A stretch of DNA of 64,000 nt from Enterobacteriaceae bacterium (GCA_902363335.1 CABIZV010000001.1:558001-622000); one strand, 5' to 3'. Positions 52,230 through 62,416 are shown, counted from the first letter of the stretch. Translations and numbers: made by a program. Notes: generated by a model from the sequence alone, not told the origin.

Positions 52230-53636
52230 ATGCGAGTTCTGATTAAAAACGGCACGGTCGTCAACGCCGACGGTCAGACAAAACAAGACCTGCTCATCGA
52301 AAATGGTTTAATCAGCCAGCTTGCCGATGAGATCACCGTCGAGCAGCCCTGCGAAATTATTGATGCCAGCGGCTACTATGTGATGCCCGGCGGGGTTGAC
52401 GTTCATACTCACTTTAATATTGATACCGGGCTTGCCCGGAGCTGCGATGACTTCTTTACCGGTACCCGCGCCGCCGCCTGCGGAGGCACCACCACCATTG
52501 TTGACCATATGGGGTTCGGCCCGGCTGGCTGTAGACTACGCCACCAACTGGAAACCTATCGCGGTTACGCGGCATATAAAGCAGTAATCGATTACAGTTT
52601 TCACGGTGTGATCCAACATATTAACGCCGCAATACTTGATGAGATCCCTATGATGGTCGAAGCGGGTATCAGCAGCTTTAAACTCTATCTCACCTATCAG
52701 TACAAACTGAATGACGATGAGGTGTTACAAGCGATGCATCACCTGCATCGTGCTGGCGCACTGACCACGGTACACCCGGAAAACGACGCGGCTATTGCCC
52801 GTAAACGCTCTGAATTCCTGGCTGCAGGTAAAACGGCCCCACGCTATCACGCGCTCAGCCGCCCGGTTGAGTGCGAAGCCGAAGCGATTGCGCGCATGAT
52901 TAACCTCGCCCAACTGGCGGGCAATGCACCGCTTTATATCGTTCATCTGTCTAACGGCTTGGGGCTAGATTATTTACGGTTAGCTCGAGCGCGTCATCAG
53001 CCGGTGTGGGTGGAAACCTGTCCGCAATATTTGCTACTGGATGATCGCTGTTACGAACGTGAAGATGCGCTGAAATATCTGCTCAGCCCACCGCTGCGTA
53101 ACGCCAGCAATAACGATGCGCTCTGGTGCGGTATCAGCGATGGCGCGATAGATGTACTGGCCACCGATCACTGCGCATTTTCTATGGCCCAGCGTCAGCA
53201 TCTCTCCCAGGGCGATTTCAATCGTTGCCCGAATGGGTTGCCCGGAGTAGAAAACCGTCTGCTGCTGCTGTTTTCCCACGGCGTGATGACCGGGCGCATT
53301 TCGCCTGAGCATTTTGTCGCGCTCACCAGCGCCAATCCGGCGAAACTGTTCGGTCTGTGGCCGCAGAAAGGGCGACTGGCTCCGGGTGCCGACGCAGATG
53401 TCGTCATTATCGATCCCCGTCGCACCACCACCATCCGTCATGAAATGCTGCATGACAATGCCGACTACTCGCCGTGGGAAGGGTTTATATGCCAGGGTTC
53501 AATTCGGCAGACTCTTTCGCGCGGTCGGGTGATCTTTAGCAACGGAACCTTCTGCGGCGTGGCCGGTCAGGGCCGTTTTCTGCGTCGTCTTCCCTTTTCT
53601 CCCGAACGGCTTAAGGCTTGCGGGATAGCATCATAA
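52230..53636 (+). CDS. hyuA: Dihydropyrimidinase-like hydrolase (D-phenylhydantoinase)
   Basis: A 468-residue cyclic amidohydrolase from the ATG at 52230; the frame runs back to 52188 but the family begins MRVLIKNGTVVNADG. It has the metal motif GGVDVHTHFNID, the probable carboxylated Lys151 in SSFKLYLTYQYK, and VLATDHC. E. coli HyuA hydrolyses aryl hydantoins in vitro. In this cluster a ring opening in purine breakdown is the likely job. Confidence 0.92.
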   Translation: MRVLIKNGTVVNADGQTKQDLLIENGLISQLADEITVEQPCEIIDASGYYVMPGGVDVHTHFNIDTGLARSCDDFFTGTRAAACGGTTTIVDHMGFGPAGCRLRHQLETYRGYAAYKAVIDYSFHGVIQHINAAILDEIPMMVEAGISSFKLYLTYQYKLNDDEVLQAMHHLHRAGALTTVHPENDAAIARKRSEFLAAGKTAPRYHALSRPVECEAEAIARMINLAQLAGNAPLYIVHLSNGLGLDYLRLARARHQPVWVETCPQYLLLDDRCYEREDALKYLLSPPLRNASNNDALWCGISDGAIDVLATDHCAFSMAQRQHLSQGDFNRCPNGLPGVENRLLLLFSHGVMTGRISPEHFVALTSANPAKLFGLWPQKGRLAPGADADVVIIDPRRTTTIRHEMLHDNADYSPWEGFICQGSIRQTLSRGRVIFSNGTFCGVAGQGRFLRRLPFSPERLKACGIAS

Positions 53637-53648
53637 TATGAGGTTCTC

Positions 53649-54581
53649 ATGAGTAAAAAAATTGTGCTTGCCCTTGGCGGGAATGCGTTAGGCGATGACC
53701 TTGCCGGACAAATGCAGGCGGTAAAGCAAACGGCACAGGCCATCGTCGATTTGATATCCCAGGGTCATCAGGTAGTGGTAACGCACGGTAACGGCCCGCA
53801 GGTCGGAATGATTAACCTCGCTTTTGAAGCCGCGGCCAAAACCGAGGCTCATAGCCCGATGCTGCCGATGTCGGTATGCGTGGCGCTGAGTCAGGGTTAT
53901 ATCGGCTACGATCTGCAAAATGCCCTGCGTGAAGAACTGCTTTCGCGCAACATGGCCATTCCGGTAGCGACGCTGATTACTCAAGTAGAAGTCGATGCCA
54001 ATGACCCGGCGTTCAGTCATCCCACAAAACCCATCGGTTCTTTCTTTAGTAGAGAGGAAGCCGAGGCGCTCACTCATAAGGGGTATACCCTGAAAGAAGA
54101 TGCCGGGCGGGGATTTCGTCGCGTTGTGGCTTCGCCAATGCCAGTAGACATCGTGGAAAAAGAGACGGTTAAAACCCTGATGACTGCCGGTCAGGTGGTG
54201 ATTACCGTCGGGGGCGGCGGGATCCCAGTGATTCGCGAAGGGAATCATCTACGTGGGGCCAGCGCGGTTATCGACAAAGACTGGGCCAGCGCAAAGCTGG
54301 CGGCCCTGATCGATGCCGATATGCTGATTATCCTCACTGCGGTGGAGAAAGTTGCCATTAACTTTGGTAAACCCAACGAGCAGTGGTTAGATAAGCTGAC
54401 GCTGGCTGATGCAGATCGGTTTATTGAACAAGGTCATTTTGCTAAGGGGTCGATGCTACCCAAGGTTGAAGCTGCCGCTTCATTCGCCCGTTCTCGTTCT
54501 GGCCGCAAGGCGTTAATCACGGTATTAAGCAAGGCGAAGGAAGGGATTGAGGGCAAAACCGGCACGGTGATTGAAGGCTAA
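53649..54581 (+). CDS. yqeA: Carbamate kinase
   Basis: A 310-residue amino-acid kinase. It shows IVLALGGNALGDD, VVTHGNGPQVGMINL, PIGSFFSREEAE and VITVGGGGIPVIRE. It makes ATP from carbamoyl phosphate and ADP, with ammonia and CO2 as products. With YgeW it would give energy from the carbamoyl group. It is last in the ygeW operon and converges with yqeB across a REP element. Confidence 0.95.
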   Translation: MSKKIVLALGGNALGDDLAGQMQAVKQTAQAIVDLISQGHQVVVTHGNGPQVGMINLAFEAAAKTEAHSPMLPMSVCVALSQGYIGYDLQNALREELLSRNMAIPVATLITQVEVDANDPAFSHPTKPIGSFFSREEAEALTHKGYTLKEDAGRGFRRVVASPMPVDIVEKETVKTLMTAGQVVITVGGGGIPVIREGNHLRGASAVIDKDWASAKLAALIDADMLIILTAVEKVAINFGKPNEQWLDKLTLADADRFIEQGHFAKGSMLPKVEAAASFARSRSGRKALITVLSKAKEGIEGKTGTVIEG

Positions 54582-54654
54582 TTGCAGATACTGTGAATAA
54601 CTGCAACCCGTATACGTGATAAGTTGTAGCCGCCATCAGGCATAGCCGCCCACA

Positions 54655-54689
54655 TTGCCGGATGGCGGCTACGCCTTATCCGGCCTACA
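54655..54689. repeat. REP element between yqeA and yqeB
   Basis: Identical to the REP at 18853-18887. A partial inverted partner (TAGCCGCCATCAGGCATAGC, from 54627) stands just upstream, so this is a small BIME. It abuts the yqeB stop. Confidence 0.85.
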
Positions 54690-56297
54690 TCATACTACGA
54701 GTGCGGCTTTTTTATGCATTAAGGTCATCAGGGCTTCAAGCACCCCACCGCCGATGGCCCTCGCCTTATCAGAAACGCTGGTGAAGTCGGCATTAATACC
54801 TCGAGGATCGATATCACTAATTTTAAAGCCCTTGTCGACTATCAGGCCATCGTTTAGCAAACCGCGCACCATACCGCTAAGCGGGGCCAGAATTTCACTT
54901 TCGCCGACGGTGGCAATGACGTCACCTTCATTAACGATATCGCCCAGCTTCACCCGGGATCGCATCACCCCTGCCCCCGGCGCGCGAATAACGCGTCTTG
55001 AGGTATAACCCATAATATTCCCAGGTACGCCGGTATTCTCCTGTGCTCTTCCTTGATAAATCACCTGCCCTAACCAGTGGCCTCGATTAGTTTCAATCAC
55101 CGCATGACAATCATTTCCAGCGCAAAAACCGGGGCCAAGCGCTATCACGGATGGCGCCAGTCCGCAGTGCGTACCTAAATTCTCCTTCGCCAGAATGGCA
55201 TCAACCACGCAGCCGGGGTGTAACGCTGGCAGGGTTTCGCAAAGCGGATCGATGAGGATCGGGATTTCACCATTATCGGCAACACGCAAAGCCTCATTTA
55301 CATTAGTAGCCCTCCGGGCAGTTACCCCTTCAACCGTCATCTCACCGTCGAAAACGGCCTGCGCGAAGGCTACGCTACAACGGATTACGGTCGGTTTTTC
55401 CACCTCCAACATGATGATTTTAAAGCCTGCGTGCCATAAACGTATCGCCACACCGGTCGCGATATCGCCCGCACCACGAATCACGACGCGCATCCGCTGG
55501 GTCGCCGATTCGCCTGCCATCATCATTCCACCAGGCGCACGATTTTTTACCTGCAAAATTTCAGCCAGCACGCTGATGGCAATTTCATGAGGTGTTTCCG
55601 CACCAATGTTGTAGCCGACCGGCGCATGCAGACGTTCAATGTGTTCCTTAGCCACCCCGTTTTCACGTAGTTTGCGTAAAAAAACCTGCACCTTACGACG
55701 GCTGGCCAGTAGGCCAAGCCAGGCGGTAGGCTGGAGGATCAACTTATCAAGCACCTCACAGTCCTGATTGTTGGTGGCAATCAGGACGAAATCATCGGTG
55801 CGGATGGCCAGTTTATCGATAGCCGCGCTGAAAGTATCGGCGAGCACAAGTTGCGTCAGCGGCGGGAAAAATGCCGGATTGAGGTTTGCAGAATAAATAT
55901 CGGCTACCACTATCTCAAATCCCAGCAGCGTAGCACTTTGAGCAACAGCCTGATTAACATGACCGGCGCCTATCAGCACGAGCCGGGGACGCTGCCCGTG
56001 AACGCTGATAAAAACCGACATCGCCCCACCACAATCAGACCCAACGGCATCATTGCCGGAACGCGCCATCCGTCCATGAAACATGCGCGACGTTTTTTCA
56101 CGTATTGCCTCCAGTGCTTCATCAATCACCCGGCGTTCAACCATACCTCCGCCAATAGTGCCCACAATGCTACCGTCATTACGGACCAGCATTTGAGCGG
56201 AGTGCCTGGGAGTCGAACCGCGGCTATCAACAATCTGTGCCAACGCAAACGGACGATTTTGTTCTTCAAGTCTTGCCGCTTCTGAGAAAATATTCAT
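54690..56297 (-). CDS. yqeB: Selenium-dependent molybdenum hydroxylase maturation protein YqeB
   Basis: A 535-residue protein from the ATG at 56297 (GAGG just upstream; the frame is open to 56342). The N-terminal half is XdhC-like: VDSRGSTPRHSAQMLVR, GTIGGGMVERRVIDEAL and a Rossmann motif LVLIGAGHVNQAVA. The C-terminal half is the EF2563-type domain, with IRGAGDIATGVAIRL and GRGxWLGQVIYQGRAQENTGVPG-like sequence. XdhC proteins insert the sulfurated cofactor into molybdenum hydroxylases; YqeB is proposed for selenium-dependent ones. No hydroxylase gene is in the window. Confidence 0.9.
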   Translation of the reverse strand: MNIFSEAARLEEQNRPFALAQIVDSRGSTPRHSAQMLVRNDGSIVGTIGGGMVERRVIDEALEAIREKTSRMFHGRMARSGNDAVGSDCGGAMSVFISVHGQRPRLVLIGAGHVNQAVAQSATLLGFEIVVADIYSANLNPAFFPPLTQLVLADTFSAAIDKLAIRTDDFVLIATNNQDCEVLDKLILQPTAWLGLLASRRKVQVFLRKLRENGVAKEHIERLHAPVGYNIGAETPHEIAISVLAEILQVKNRAPGGMMMAGESATQRMRVVIRGAGDIATGVAIRLWHAGFKIIMLEVEKPTVIRCSVAFAQAVFDGEMTVEGVTARRATNVNEALRVADNGEIPILIDPLCETLPALHPGCVVDAILAKENLGTHCGLAPSVIALGPGFCAGNDCHAVIETNRGHWLGQVIYQGRAQENTGVPGNIMGYTSRRVIRAPGAGVMRSRVKLGDIVNEGDVIATVGESEILAPLSGMVRGLLNDGLIVDKGFKISDIDPRGINADFTSVSDKARAIGGGVLEALMTLMHKKAALVV

Positions 56298-56338
56298 AAC
56301 AACCTCAAATGGATATCCTTTATCACTCCAAAATGGAG

Positions 56339-57097
56339 TCACTTTCTCACTCGTCTGCGCGTAATTGCCGGTTGTGCTTGTACCGCTCCGGCCCAGATCG
56401 CCTCAACCGCATTTTGCGTTATCAGATTATCAATCTGTAAATTCTCATTTTGAGAAAGCTGGTTCAGCAACCCTATCCGTTTGCACCCGGCGGGAGCCCC
56501 CTTAAACGCCCCTTTTGGATGGCGAATCAGACGTTGCAGCATCTCCCAGGTCAGTCTGTCACCCTCCACGGCACCGGTGATGCGGGAAAAAAGGAGCCAA
56601 CGGTGGACAGCTGCTGGCCCAAGTTTTTTTCCGAGCATCCCTGCCCCCATAACAGCAACTACGCAACAACTCGACTGAGGAATGCAAGGTTCGTGCTCAT
56701 CTGGCGCTTTTAGTGCAAAACCGTGAGCACCGTCGGCTTCTACCAGCACTACGTCAACCAGTCCCTGCAATATCAAGGCATCAATCGTTTCAGGTGAGAA
56801 TCCTTTAACTTTGCCTGTGTCAGCAATCCAGGAGGAGAAGCAGGTCAGTATCGGGCGCTGCCAGATGTTTGCTGGAAGCACGAGTGGATCACGACAAATA
56901 AGACATGGCAGTGATGCCGGCAGCCACATATGGGTTGTGGTGGTCAACAAGACGCGTCTTCCTGCCTCGCTGAAAAGCCTGGCTAACCACAGTAAGGTAC
57001 TGGTTTTTCCCCCGGCTCCGACGGCAGAAATGAGTAATGGGCTGGCATTCGCGTTTAAATCACAAAACAGGTCATCAAGGTGGGGTATATTTTCCAT
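56339..57097 (-). CDS. yqeC: Putative selenium-dependent hydroxylase accessory protein YqeC
   Basis: A 252-residue protein of the YqeC family, close to E. coli's 256. It has a P-loop-like ISAVGAGGKTSTLLWLARLF at the start, TTTTHMW, and VLVEADGAHGFALKAPDEHEPCIP, which suggest a nucleotide-binding enzyme. It is always found with yqeB and mocA-type genes; its reaction is not known. It lies 41 bases before yqeB on the same strand and is divergent from mocA. Confidence 0.88.
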   Translation of the reverse strand: MENIPHLDDLFCDLNANASPLLISAVGAGGKTSTLLWLARLFSEAGRRVLLTTTTHMWLPASLPCLICRDPLVLPANIWQRPILTCFSSWIADTGKVKGFSPETIDALILQGLVDVVLVEADGAHGFALKAPDEHEPCIPQSSCCVVAVMGAGMLGKKLGPAAVHRWLLFSRITGAVEGDRLTWEMLQRLIRHPKGAFKGAPAGCKRIGLLNQLSQNENLQIDNLITQNAVEAIWAGAVQAQPAITRRRVRK

Positions 57098-57130
57098 AAA
57101 GTTAGTTACATCCAGTATTCAGAGGGCAAG

Positions 57131-57718
57131 ATGACGCAGGTTGATTGCATTATTACCGCTGCCGGATTATCAACCCGTATGGGGCAATGGAAAATGATCT
57201 TACCCTGGCAAGGTGGAACAATACTTGATGCAAGTATTAAAAATGCCCAACGTTTCTGTTCGCATATTATTCTGGTGACCGGATTTCGCCATGAAGAGCT
57301 TGAGGCGCATTATTCAGCGATGCAAGGAATAACGCTGGTGTACAACCCCGATTATCGACAAGGGTTATTTTCATCCGTGCGGGCGGCCACTCAAGCATTG
57401 CGCCATCAGTACTGTTTTATCACCCATGGAGATTTACCCTGCTTAACTGATGCCATTTTTAATACGCTTTGGTTACAGCGATTTAATGGCGCTTTGCTGC
57501 CGGAGTATCAAGGTACACCGGGACACCCCATTCTCGTCGAACGACACACGCTGCTCGACAGTTTACGGCAATGTGACGATAAATCAGTCCGCCAGTGTCT
57601 GCTTGCCAATACTCATCAACGTATAGTCCTGGATTCTCCACAAATTATCTTTGACATTGACACGCCGAACGACTTTATTCGTTTACAACATAAGGGAAAT
57701 AATACCCAACCATCATGA
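57131..57718 (+). CDS. mocA: Molybdenum cofactor cytidylyltransferase-type protein
   Basis: A 195-residue nucleotidyltransferase-fold protein from the ATG at 57131 (frame open to 57080). It shows IITAAGLSTRMGQWKMILPWQGGTILD and THGDLPCLTDAIF, the MobA/MocA nucleotide and metal motifs. MocA (YgfJ) makes molybdopterin cytosine dinucleotide, the cofactor of xanthine dehydrogenase-type enzymes. Only 33 bases separate it from divergent yqeC. Confidence 0.85.
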   Translation: MTQVDCIITAAGLSTRMGQWKMILPWQGGTILDASIKNAQRFCSHIILVTGFRHEELEAHYSAMQGITLVYNPDYRQGLFSSVRAATQALRHQYCFITHGDLPCLTDAIFNTLWLQRFNGALLPEYQGTPGHPILVERHTLLDSLRQCDDKSVRQCLLANTHQRIVLDSPQIIFDIDTPNDFIRLQHKGNNTQPS

Positions 57719-57882
57719 TATTCTCATTTTGATAGACCGTTGCTGTAATTGATAAATAACAAAACGCCGCCCATTTGATTGATTTTAATTCTCATCAAGT
57801 CATCGTGAACCTATTCACAAACCACGATTAACTTTAGATCTCCCTCACACATTTTCGCATTTTTATCGTGCGATAAAATAAC

Positions 57883-57898
57883 TGGTGTGATTGTTGCT
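57883..57898 (+). promoter_or_regulatory. Candidate sigma-54 promoter of ygfK
   Basis: TGGTGTGATTGTTGCT has the invariant GG (57884-57885), ten bases, then GC (57896-57897); the CAC of the -24 box is not kept. It is 75 bases before ygfK. A perfect palindrome TTTTATCG-TG-CGATAAAA lies at 57861-57878 just upstream. Confidence 0.5.
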
Positions 57899-57972
57899 CT
57901 TCCTCCCTTATCCGTCGGAATTATCACCATACCGGCATATGCGATTTAACAAGACAGTCTAAGGAGAGGGTT

Positions 57973-60900
57973 ATGGGAGATATTATGCGTCCCGTTCCGT
58001 TTGAGGAGCTTTTGACGCGCATTTTTGATGAATACCAGCATCATCGTTCTATCTTTGGTATTCCAGAACAGCAGTTCTACTCACCCACCGTTCACCGTAA
58101 GCTCAGCGTCTTTGGTGAAAATTGCGCTACACCGGTTGGCCCGGCAGCCGGGCCACATACACAGTTGGCGCAAAATATTATTACTGCCTGGCTTACCGGC
58201 GGACGTTTTATTGAGCTGAAAACCGTACAAATCCTCGACCGACTGGAACTTGAAAAACCCTGCATTGATGCTGAAGATGAATGTTTTAACACCGAATGGT
58301 CAACGGAATTTACGCTAGTCAAAGCCTGGGATGAGTATCTTAAGGCCTGGTTTATTCTTCATCTGCTGGAAGAGATCCTACCGCTAACGCCGCTGGAAGC
58401 GGGTAAATCCTTTATTTTCAACATGAGCGTGGGTTACAACCTCGAAGGCATTAAGCAGCCCCCCATGCAGCAGTTTATCGACAACATGATGGACGCAGGG
58501 AAGCAGCCTAAATTCGCTCATTACCGCGAGATTTTGTCGCGCTGGGTGCAGAACGCCGATTTCCTTGCCCAACACAATACGCCCGGTTTGAAAACGCTGG
58601 CGGAGAGGATTCCGGCAAATCTTGTCCAGGGAGTGACGCTGTCCACCATGCACGGCTGTCCACCGGATGAAATTGAAGCTATTTGCCGTTACATGCTGGA
58701 AGAAAAAGGGATTAACACTTTTGTTAAGCTCAACCCTACGCTGTTGGGCTACCCAAGAGTTCGCGAAATTCTGGATACCTGCGGCTTTAACTATATCGGC
58801 CTCAACGAAGCGTCTTTCGATCATGATCTGAAAATCGGTCAGGCGCTGGAAATGCTGCAACGGTTAATGGCATTAGCAAAAGAGAAGAAGCTCGGTTTTG
58901 GCGTTAAATTAACGAATACCCTCGGCACCATCAACCATAAAGGCGCGTTGCCCGGCGACGAGATGTACATGTCTGGACGTGCGCTATTCCCGCTTGCCAT
59001 CAATGTGGCCGCCCTGCTGTCGCGTGAATTTGACGGCAAGTTGCCCATCTCATATTCAGGTGGTGCAAGTCAGCTTAATATTCGCGAGATTTTTGAAACA
59101 GGTATTCGCCCCATTACCATGGCGACGGATCTGCTCAAGCCCGGCGGCTATTTGCGTTTAAGCGAATGCTTGCGCGAACTGGAAACCTCCAGTGGCTGGG
59201 AAATGACGCAGGTGGATGTTAAACACCTGAACGCGTTAGCAGAAAAAGCGGTAAGTATGGAGTATACCCAGAAACAGTGGAAAGCGGACGATCGCATTGA
59301 TGTCGGTGAAAAACTGCCGATGACCGACTGTTACGTCGCGCCATGCGTCACCGCCTGCGCGATTAAACAAGATATCCCTGAGTACATTCGCCTGATGGGA
59401 GAACAGCGCTACGTTGATGCGCTGGAACTTATTTACCAGCGCAATGCTCTGCCTGCTATTACCGGTCATATTTGCGATCACCAATGTCAGTACAACTGCA
59501 CGCGTCTTGATTATGACAGCGCGCTTAACATCCGGGAATTGAAGAAGATTGCGCTGGAAAAAGGCTGGGAAGAGTACCAGCGCCGCTGGCATAAGCCCGC
59601 CGGTTCTGGCGCACTTCAACCGGTGGCGGTCCTTGGCGCAGGCCCCGCTGGGCTGGCCGCCGGGTATTTTCTGGCTCGCGCAGGTTACAGTGTCACGTTG
59701 TTTGAGCGCGAACTCAGCGCCGGCGGCGTCGTGCGTAACATCATCCCACAGTTTCGTATCCCCGGTGAACTCATCCAGCAGGATATCGATTTTGTCGTGA
59801 GCCACGGTGTTGAGATTGTCTACGGCTGTGACCCGCATTTGACGGTGGAAAAACTACAACAAGAAGGTTTCCGCTACGTACTTATCGGTATCGGTACCGA
59901 TAAAAATAGCGGCGTGCAACTTTGTGGAGATAATCCAAACGTCCGAAAATCACTGCAATTTTTACGTGAATACAATCGGGGCGACAACCTGTCAATAGGT
60001 CAACATGTTGCCATCGTCGGCGCAGGGAATACGGCGATGGACTGCGCCCGTGCCGCCCTTCGCGTCCCTGGCGTCGAGAAAGTGACGGTGATTTACCGTC
60101 GCTCCCAGCAAGAGATGCCCGCGTGGCGCGAAGAGTATGAAGAAGCGGTGAACGACGGTGTGACCTTCCGTTTTCTCAATAATCCCGAGCAGTTTGATGC
60201 GGATGGTACGCTCACCGTGCGTGTGATGACGCTGGGCGAAGCCGATGAAAAAGGTCGCCGCCGTCCAATTGAGACCGAAGAAACCTGTACTTTGCAGGTT
60301 GATACATTGATAACAGCGATTGGCGAGCAGCAAGATACCGACGCGCTTGCAGCAATGGGCGTCCCAATGGATGAACACGGCTGGCCGGAGGTAAATACTG
60401 ACGGTGAAACCCGGCATGCTGGCGTCTTCCTGATTGGCGATGTTCAGCGCGGCCCTTCCTCTATCGTTTCTGCTATTGGCAACGCCCGCCGGGCAACCGA
60501 TGCGATTCTTGCGCGGGAAAACATTCGCAGTCATTCAGGGAGTAAATACTGGAATAACGTGGATCCTGCAGAGGTGTACAGCCGTAAAGGCGCCATTGTT
60601 ATCGCGAAGGTTGGTAAAGACGATCGGGATGCCTTTGTGGCCCAAGAAGCTGCCCGCTGCCTTGAGTGTAATTACGTGTGCAGTAAATGCGTTGATGTTT
60701 GTCCTAATCGCGCCAACGTGTCGATTGCGGTTCCCGGATTTGAAAATCGCTACCAAACGCTACATCTTGATGCCTACTGCAACGAATGTGGCAACTGCGC
60801 CCAATTCTGCCCATGGCAGGGAAAACCGTATAAAGACAAAATAACCGTTTTTAGCCTACCGCAGGATTTCAACAACAGCATCAACCCAGGGTTCCTCGTT

Positions 60901-61065
60901 GAGGAGCATCGCGTACACATACGGCAAGATAATCAGACCTGGCTACTGGCGCTCAATGAGCATGGCCAGTTTACGCATATCCCACCGCAGCTCGACGCTA
61001 TGTGCCGCATCATCAGTCACGTTTATCGCCATCATCATTACCTACTGGGAGCCGTCGAGGTATGA
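57973..61065 (+). CDS. ygfK: Putative Fe-S/FAD oxidoreductase YgfK
   Basis: A 1030-residue protein, near the 1032 of E. coli. The N-terminal third is a dihydropyrimidine dehydrogenase-like barrel (GESPAAGPHTQ-type sequence GPAAGPHTQLAQN, LSTMHGCPPDEIEAICRYM). Then come an Fe-S region CYVAPCVTACAIKQDIPEY and CDHQCQYNC, a glutamate synthase-type FAD domain (GAGPAGLAAGYFLARAGY) with an NAD(P)H site GAGNTAMDCARAAL, and two ferredoxin clusters CLECNYVCSKCVDVCPN and CNECGNCAQFCPW. It was linked to selenate reduction; cluster context favours an electron-transfer step in anaerobic purine breakdown. It overlaps ssnA by 4 bases. Confidence 0.92.
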   Translation: MGDIMRPVPFEELLTRIFDEYQHHRSIFGIPEQQFYSPTVHRKLSVFGENCATPVGPAAGPHTQLAQNIITAWLTGGRFIELKTVQILDRLELEKPCIDAEDECFNTEWSTEFTLVKAWDEYLKAWFILHLLEEILPLTPLEAGKSFIFNMSVGYNLEGIKQPPMQQFIDNMMDAGKQPKFAHYREILSRWVQNADFLAQHNTPGLKTLAERIPANLVQGVTLSTMHGCPPDEIEAICRYMLEEKGINTFVKLNPTLLGYPRVREILDTCGFNYIGLNEASFDHDLKIGQALEMLQRLMALAKEKKLGFGVKLTNTLGTINHKGALPGDEMYMSGRALFPLAINVAALLSREFDGKLPISYSGGASQLNIREIFETGIRPITMATDLLKPGGYLRLSECLRELETSSGWEMTQVDVKHLNALAEKAVSMEYTQKQWKADDRIDVGEKLPMTDCYVAPCVTACAIKQDIPEYIRLMGEQRYVDALELIYQRNALPAITGHICDHQCQYNCTRLDYDSALNIRELKKIALEKGWEEYQRRWHKPAGSGALQPVAVLGAGPAGLAAGYFLARAGYSVTLFERELSAGGVVRNIIPQFRIPGELIQQDIDFVVSHGVEIVYGCDPHLTVEKLQQEGFRYVLIGIGTDKNSGVQLCGDNPNVRKSLQFLREYNRGDNLSIGQHVAIVGAGNTAMDCARAALRVPGVEKVTVIYRRSQQEMPAWREEYEEAVNDGVTFRFLNNPEQFDADGTLTVRVMTLGEADEKGRRRPIETEETCTLQVDTLITAIGEQQDTDALAAMGVPMDEHGWPEVNTDGETRHAGVFLIGDVQRGPSSIVSAIGNARRATDAILARENIRSHSGSKYWNNVDPAEVYSRKGAIVIAKVGKDDRDAFVAQEAARCLECNYVCSKCVDVCPNRANVSIAVPGFENRYQTLHLDAYCNECGNCAQFCPWQGKPYKDKITVFSLPQDFNNSINPGFLVEEHRVHIRQDNQTWLLALNEHGQFTHIPPQLDAMCRIISHVYRHHHYLLGAVEV

Positions 61066-62396
61066 GTATACTGATTCTTAAAAATGCCACCGCCGTGCAG
61101 CTTTATCCGGCGAAAGTGGAGAGAAATGTCGACATCGTTATCGAAAACGATGAGATTATTGCTACGGGCTGCGCTCTCGCTTCCCGCTACCCGCAGGCCA
61201 TAGTGAAAGAAATGCACGGTCGGTTAGTTATGCCAGGCAATGTCTGTTCACACAACCACTTTTACTCGGGGCTGTCGCGGGGAATTCAGGCCAATATTGC
61301 CCCAAGCCCGGATTTTATCTCGACGCTAAAAAATCTCTGGTGGCGGCTTGACCGCGCGCTGGATGAAGAGTCGCTCTACTACAGCGCGCTTATCTGCTCG
61401 CTGGAGGCTATCCGCAGCGGCTGTACGGCGGTGATTGATCATCACGCCTCCCCGAACTACATCAACGGTTCGCTCAGTCAGCTGCGTAATGCTTTCCTCA
61501 AAGTGGGATTACGCGGGATGACCTGTTTTGAAACCACCGATCGTAACGGCGGGCAAAAAGAGCTACAGGCAAGCGTTGAAGAAAACATCCGTTTCGCCCG
61601 TGAGATCGATCGGGCGCGGCAAGCGGGACAAGAACCCTATCTGGTGGAAGCACATATTGGCGCACACGCGCCGTTTACTGTGACTGACGACGGCCTGTCG
61701 ATGCTTAGCGAGGCGCTCAAGGTTACCGGGCGTGGGCTGCACATTCATGCGGCGGAAGATCGCTATGATGTCTCTCACAGTCATCATCGATACGGAAAAG
61801 ATCTACTGCTGCGGCTAGCAGAGTTTGACCTGATAGACAGTAAAACGCTGGTTGCCCACGGGCTGTATCTTTCAGATGCCGACATCGCGTTGCTAAACGA
61901 TCGCGACGGTTTCCTGGTACACAATGCCCGCTCCAACATGAATAATCACGTTGGCTATAATCATCGGTTAACCGAATACCGTAACCTGGCGCTAGGCTCG
62001 GACGGTATGGGTTCCGATATGTTTGAAGAGCTGAAATTTGCCTTCTTCAAACATCGCGATGCCGGTGGGCCGCTGTGGCCCGATGCTTTTGCTCGGGCAC
62101 TCAGTAACGGTAATACCCTGCTTAGCCGTAACTTTAACGCCCGGTTCGGACGCATTGAAGCCGGTTACAAAGCGGATTTAACCATCAGTGATTATCTTAC
62201 GCCGACGCCGCTTTTAGCCGAAAACATCGCCGGGCATATTGCTTTTGGGATGGGGGCAAGCCATGTACACAGCGTGATGGTGAATGGCGTGATGGTTTAT
62301 GAGAACAGGGCCTTTACCTTCGACTGTGAGCCTATTTTTGCCGAAGCCCGCCAGGTTGCGATGAAGATGTGGAAAAGGATGGATGCTCTGGGTTAA
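61062..62396 (+). CDS. ssnA: Amidohydrolase SsnA
   Basis: A 444-residue cytosine deaminase/TRZ-type amidohydrolase from the ATG at 61062, which overlaps the ygfK TGA. Metal motif NVCSHNHFYSGLSRG, AHIGAHAPFTV, HIHAAED and the final LGSDGMGSDMF Asp fit the family. SsnA affects stationary-phase survival in E. coli and is required with its neighbours for anaerobic urate use in gut bacteria, as reported for this cluster. Next in E. coli would be ygfM and xdhD; here a terminator follows. Confidence 0.92.
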   Translation: MSILILKNATAVQLYPAKVERNVDIVIENDEIIATGCALASRYPQAIVKEMHGRLVMPGNVCSHNHFYSGLSRGIQANIAPSPDFISTLKNLWWRLDRALDEESLYYSALICSLEAIRSGCTAVIDHHASPNYINGSLSQLRNAFLKVGLRGMTCFETTDRNGGQKELQASVEENIRFAREIDRARQAGQEPYLVEAHIGAHAPFTVTDDGLSMLSEALKVTGRGLHIHAAEDRYDVSHSHHRYGKDLLLRLAEFDLIDSKTLVAHGLYLSDADIALLNDRDGFLVHNARSNMNNHVGYNHRLTEYRNLALGSDGMGSDMFEELKFAFFKHRDAGGPLWPDAFARALSNGNTLLSRNFNARFGRIEAGYKADLTISDYLTPTPLLAENIAGHIAFGMGASHVHSVMVNGVMVYENRAFTFDCEPIFAEARQVAMKMWKRMDALG

Positions 62397-62416
62397 TGGG
62401 CACCCTGAGGTAGTAA

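Noticed and set aside
53476..53483. FtsK-orienting octamers as proof of terminus position
   Set aside because: I found a few GGGNAGGG sites and most point to dif, but this one points away. The sample is too small to count as evidence; the dif sequence itself is the support.
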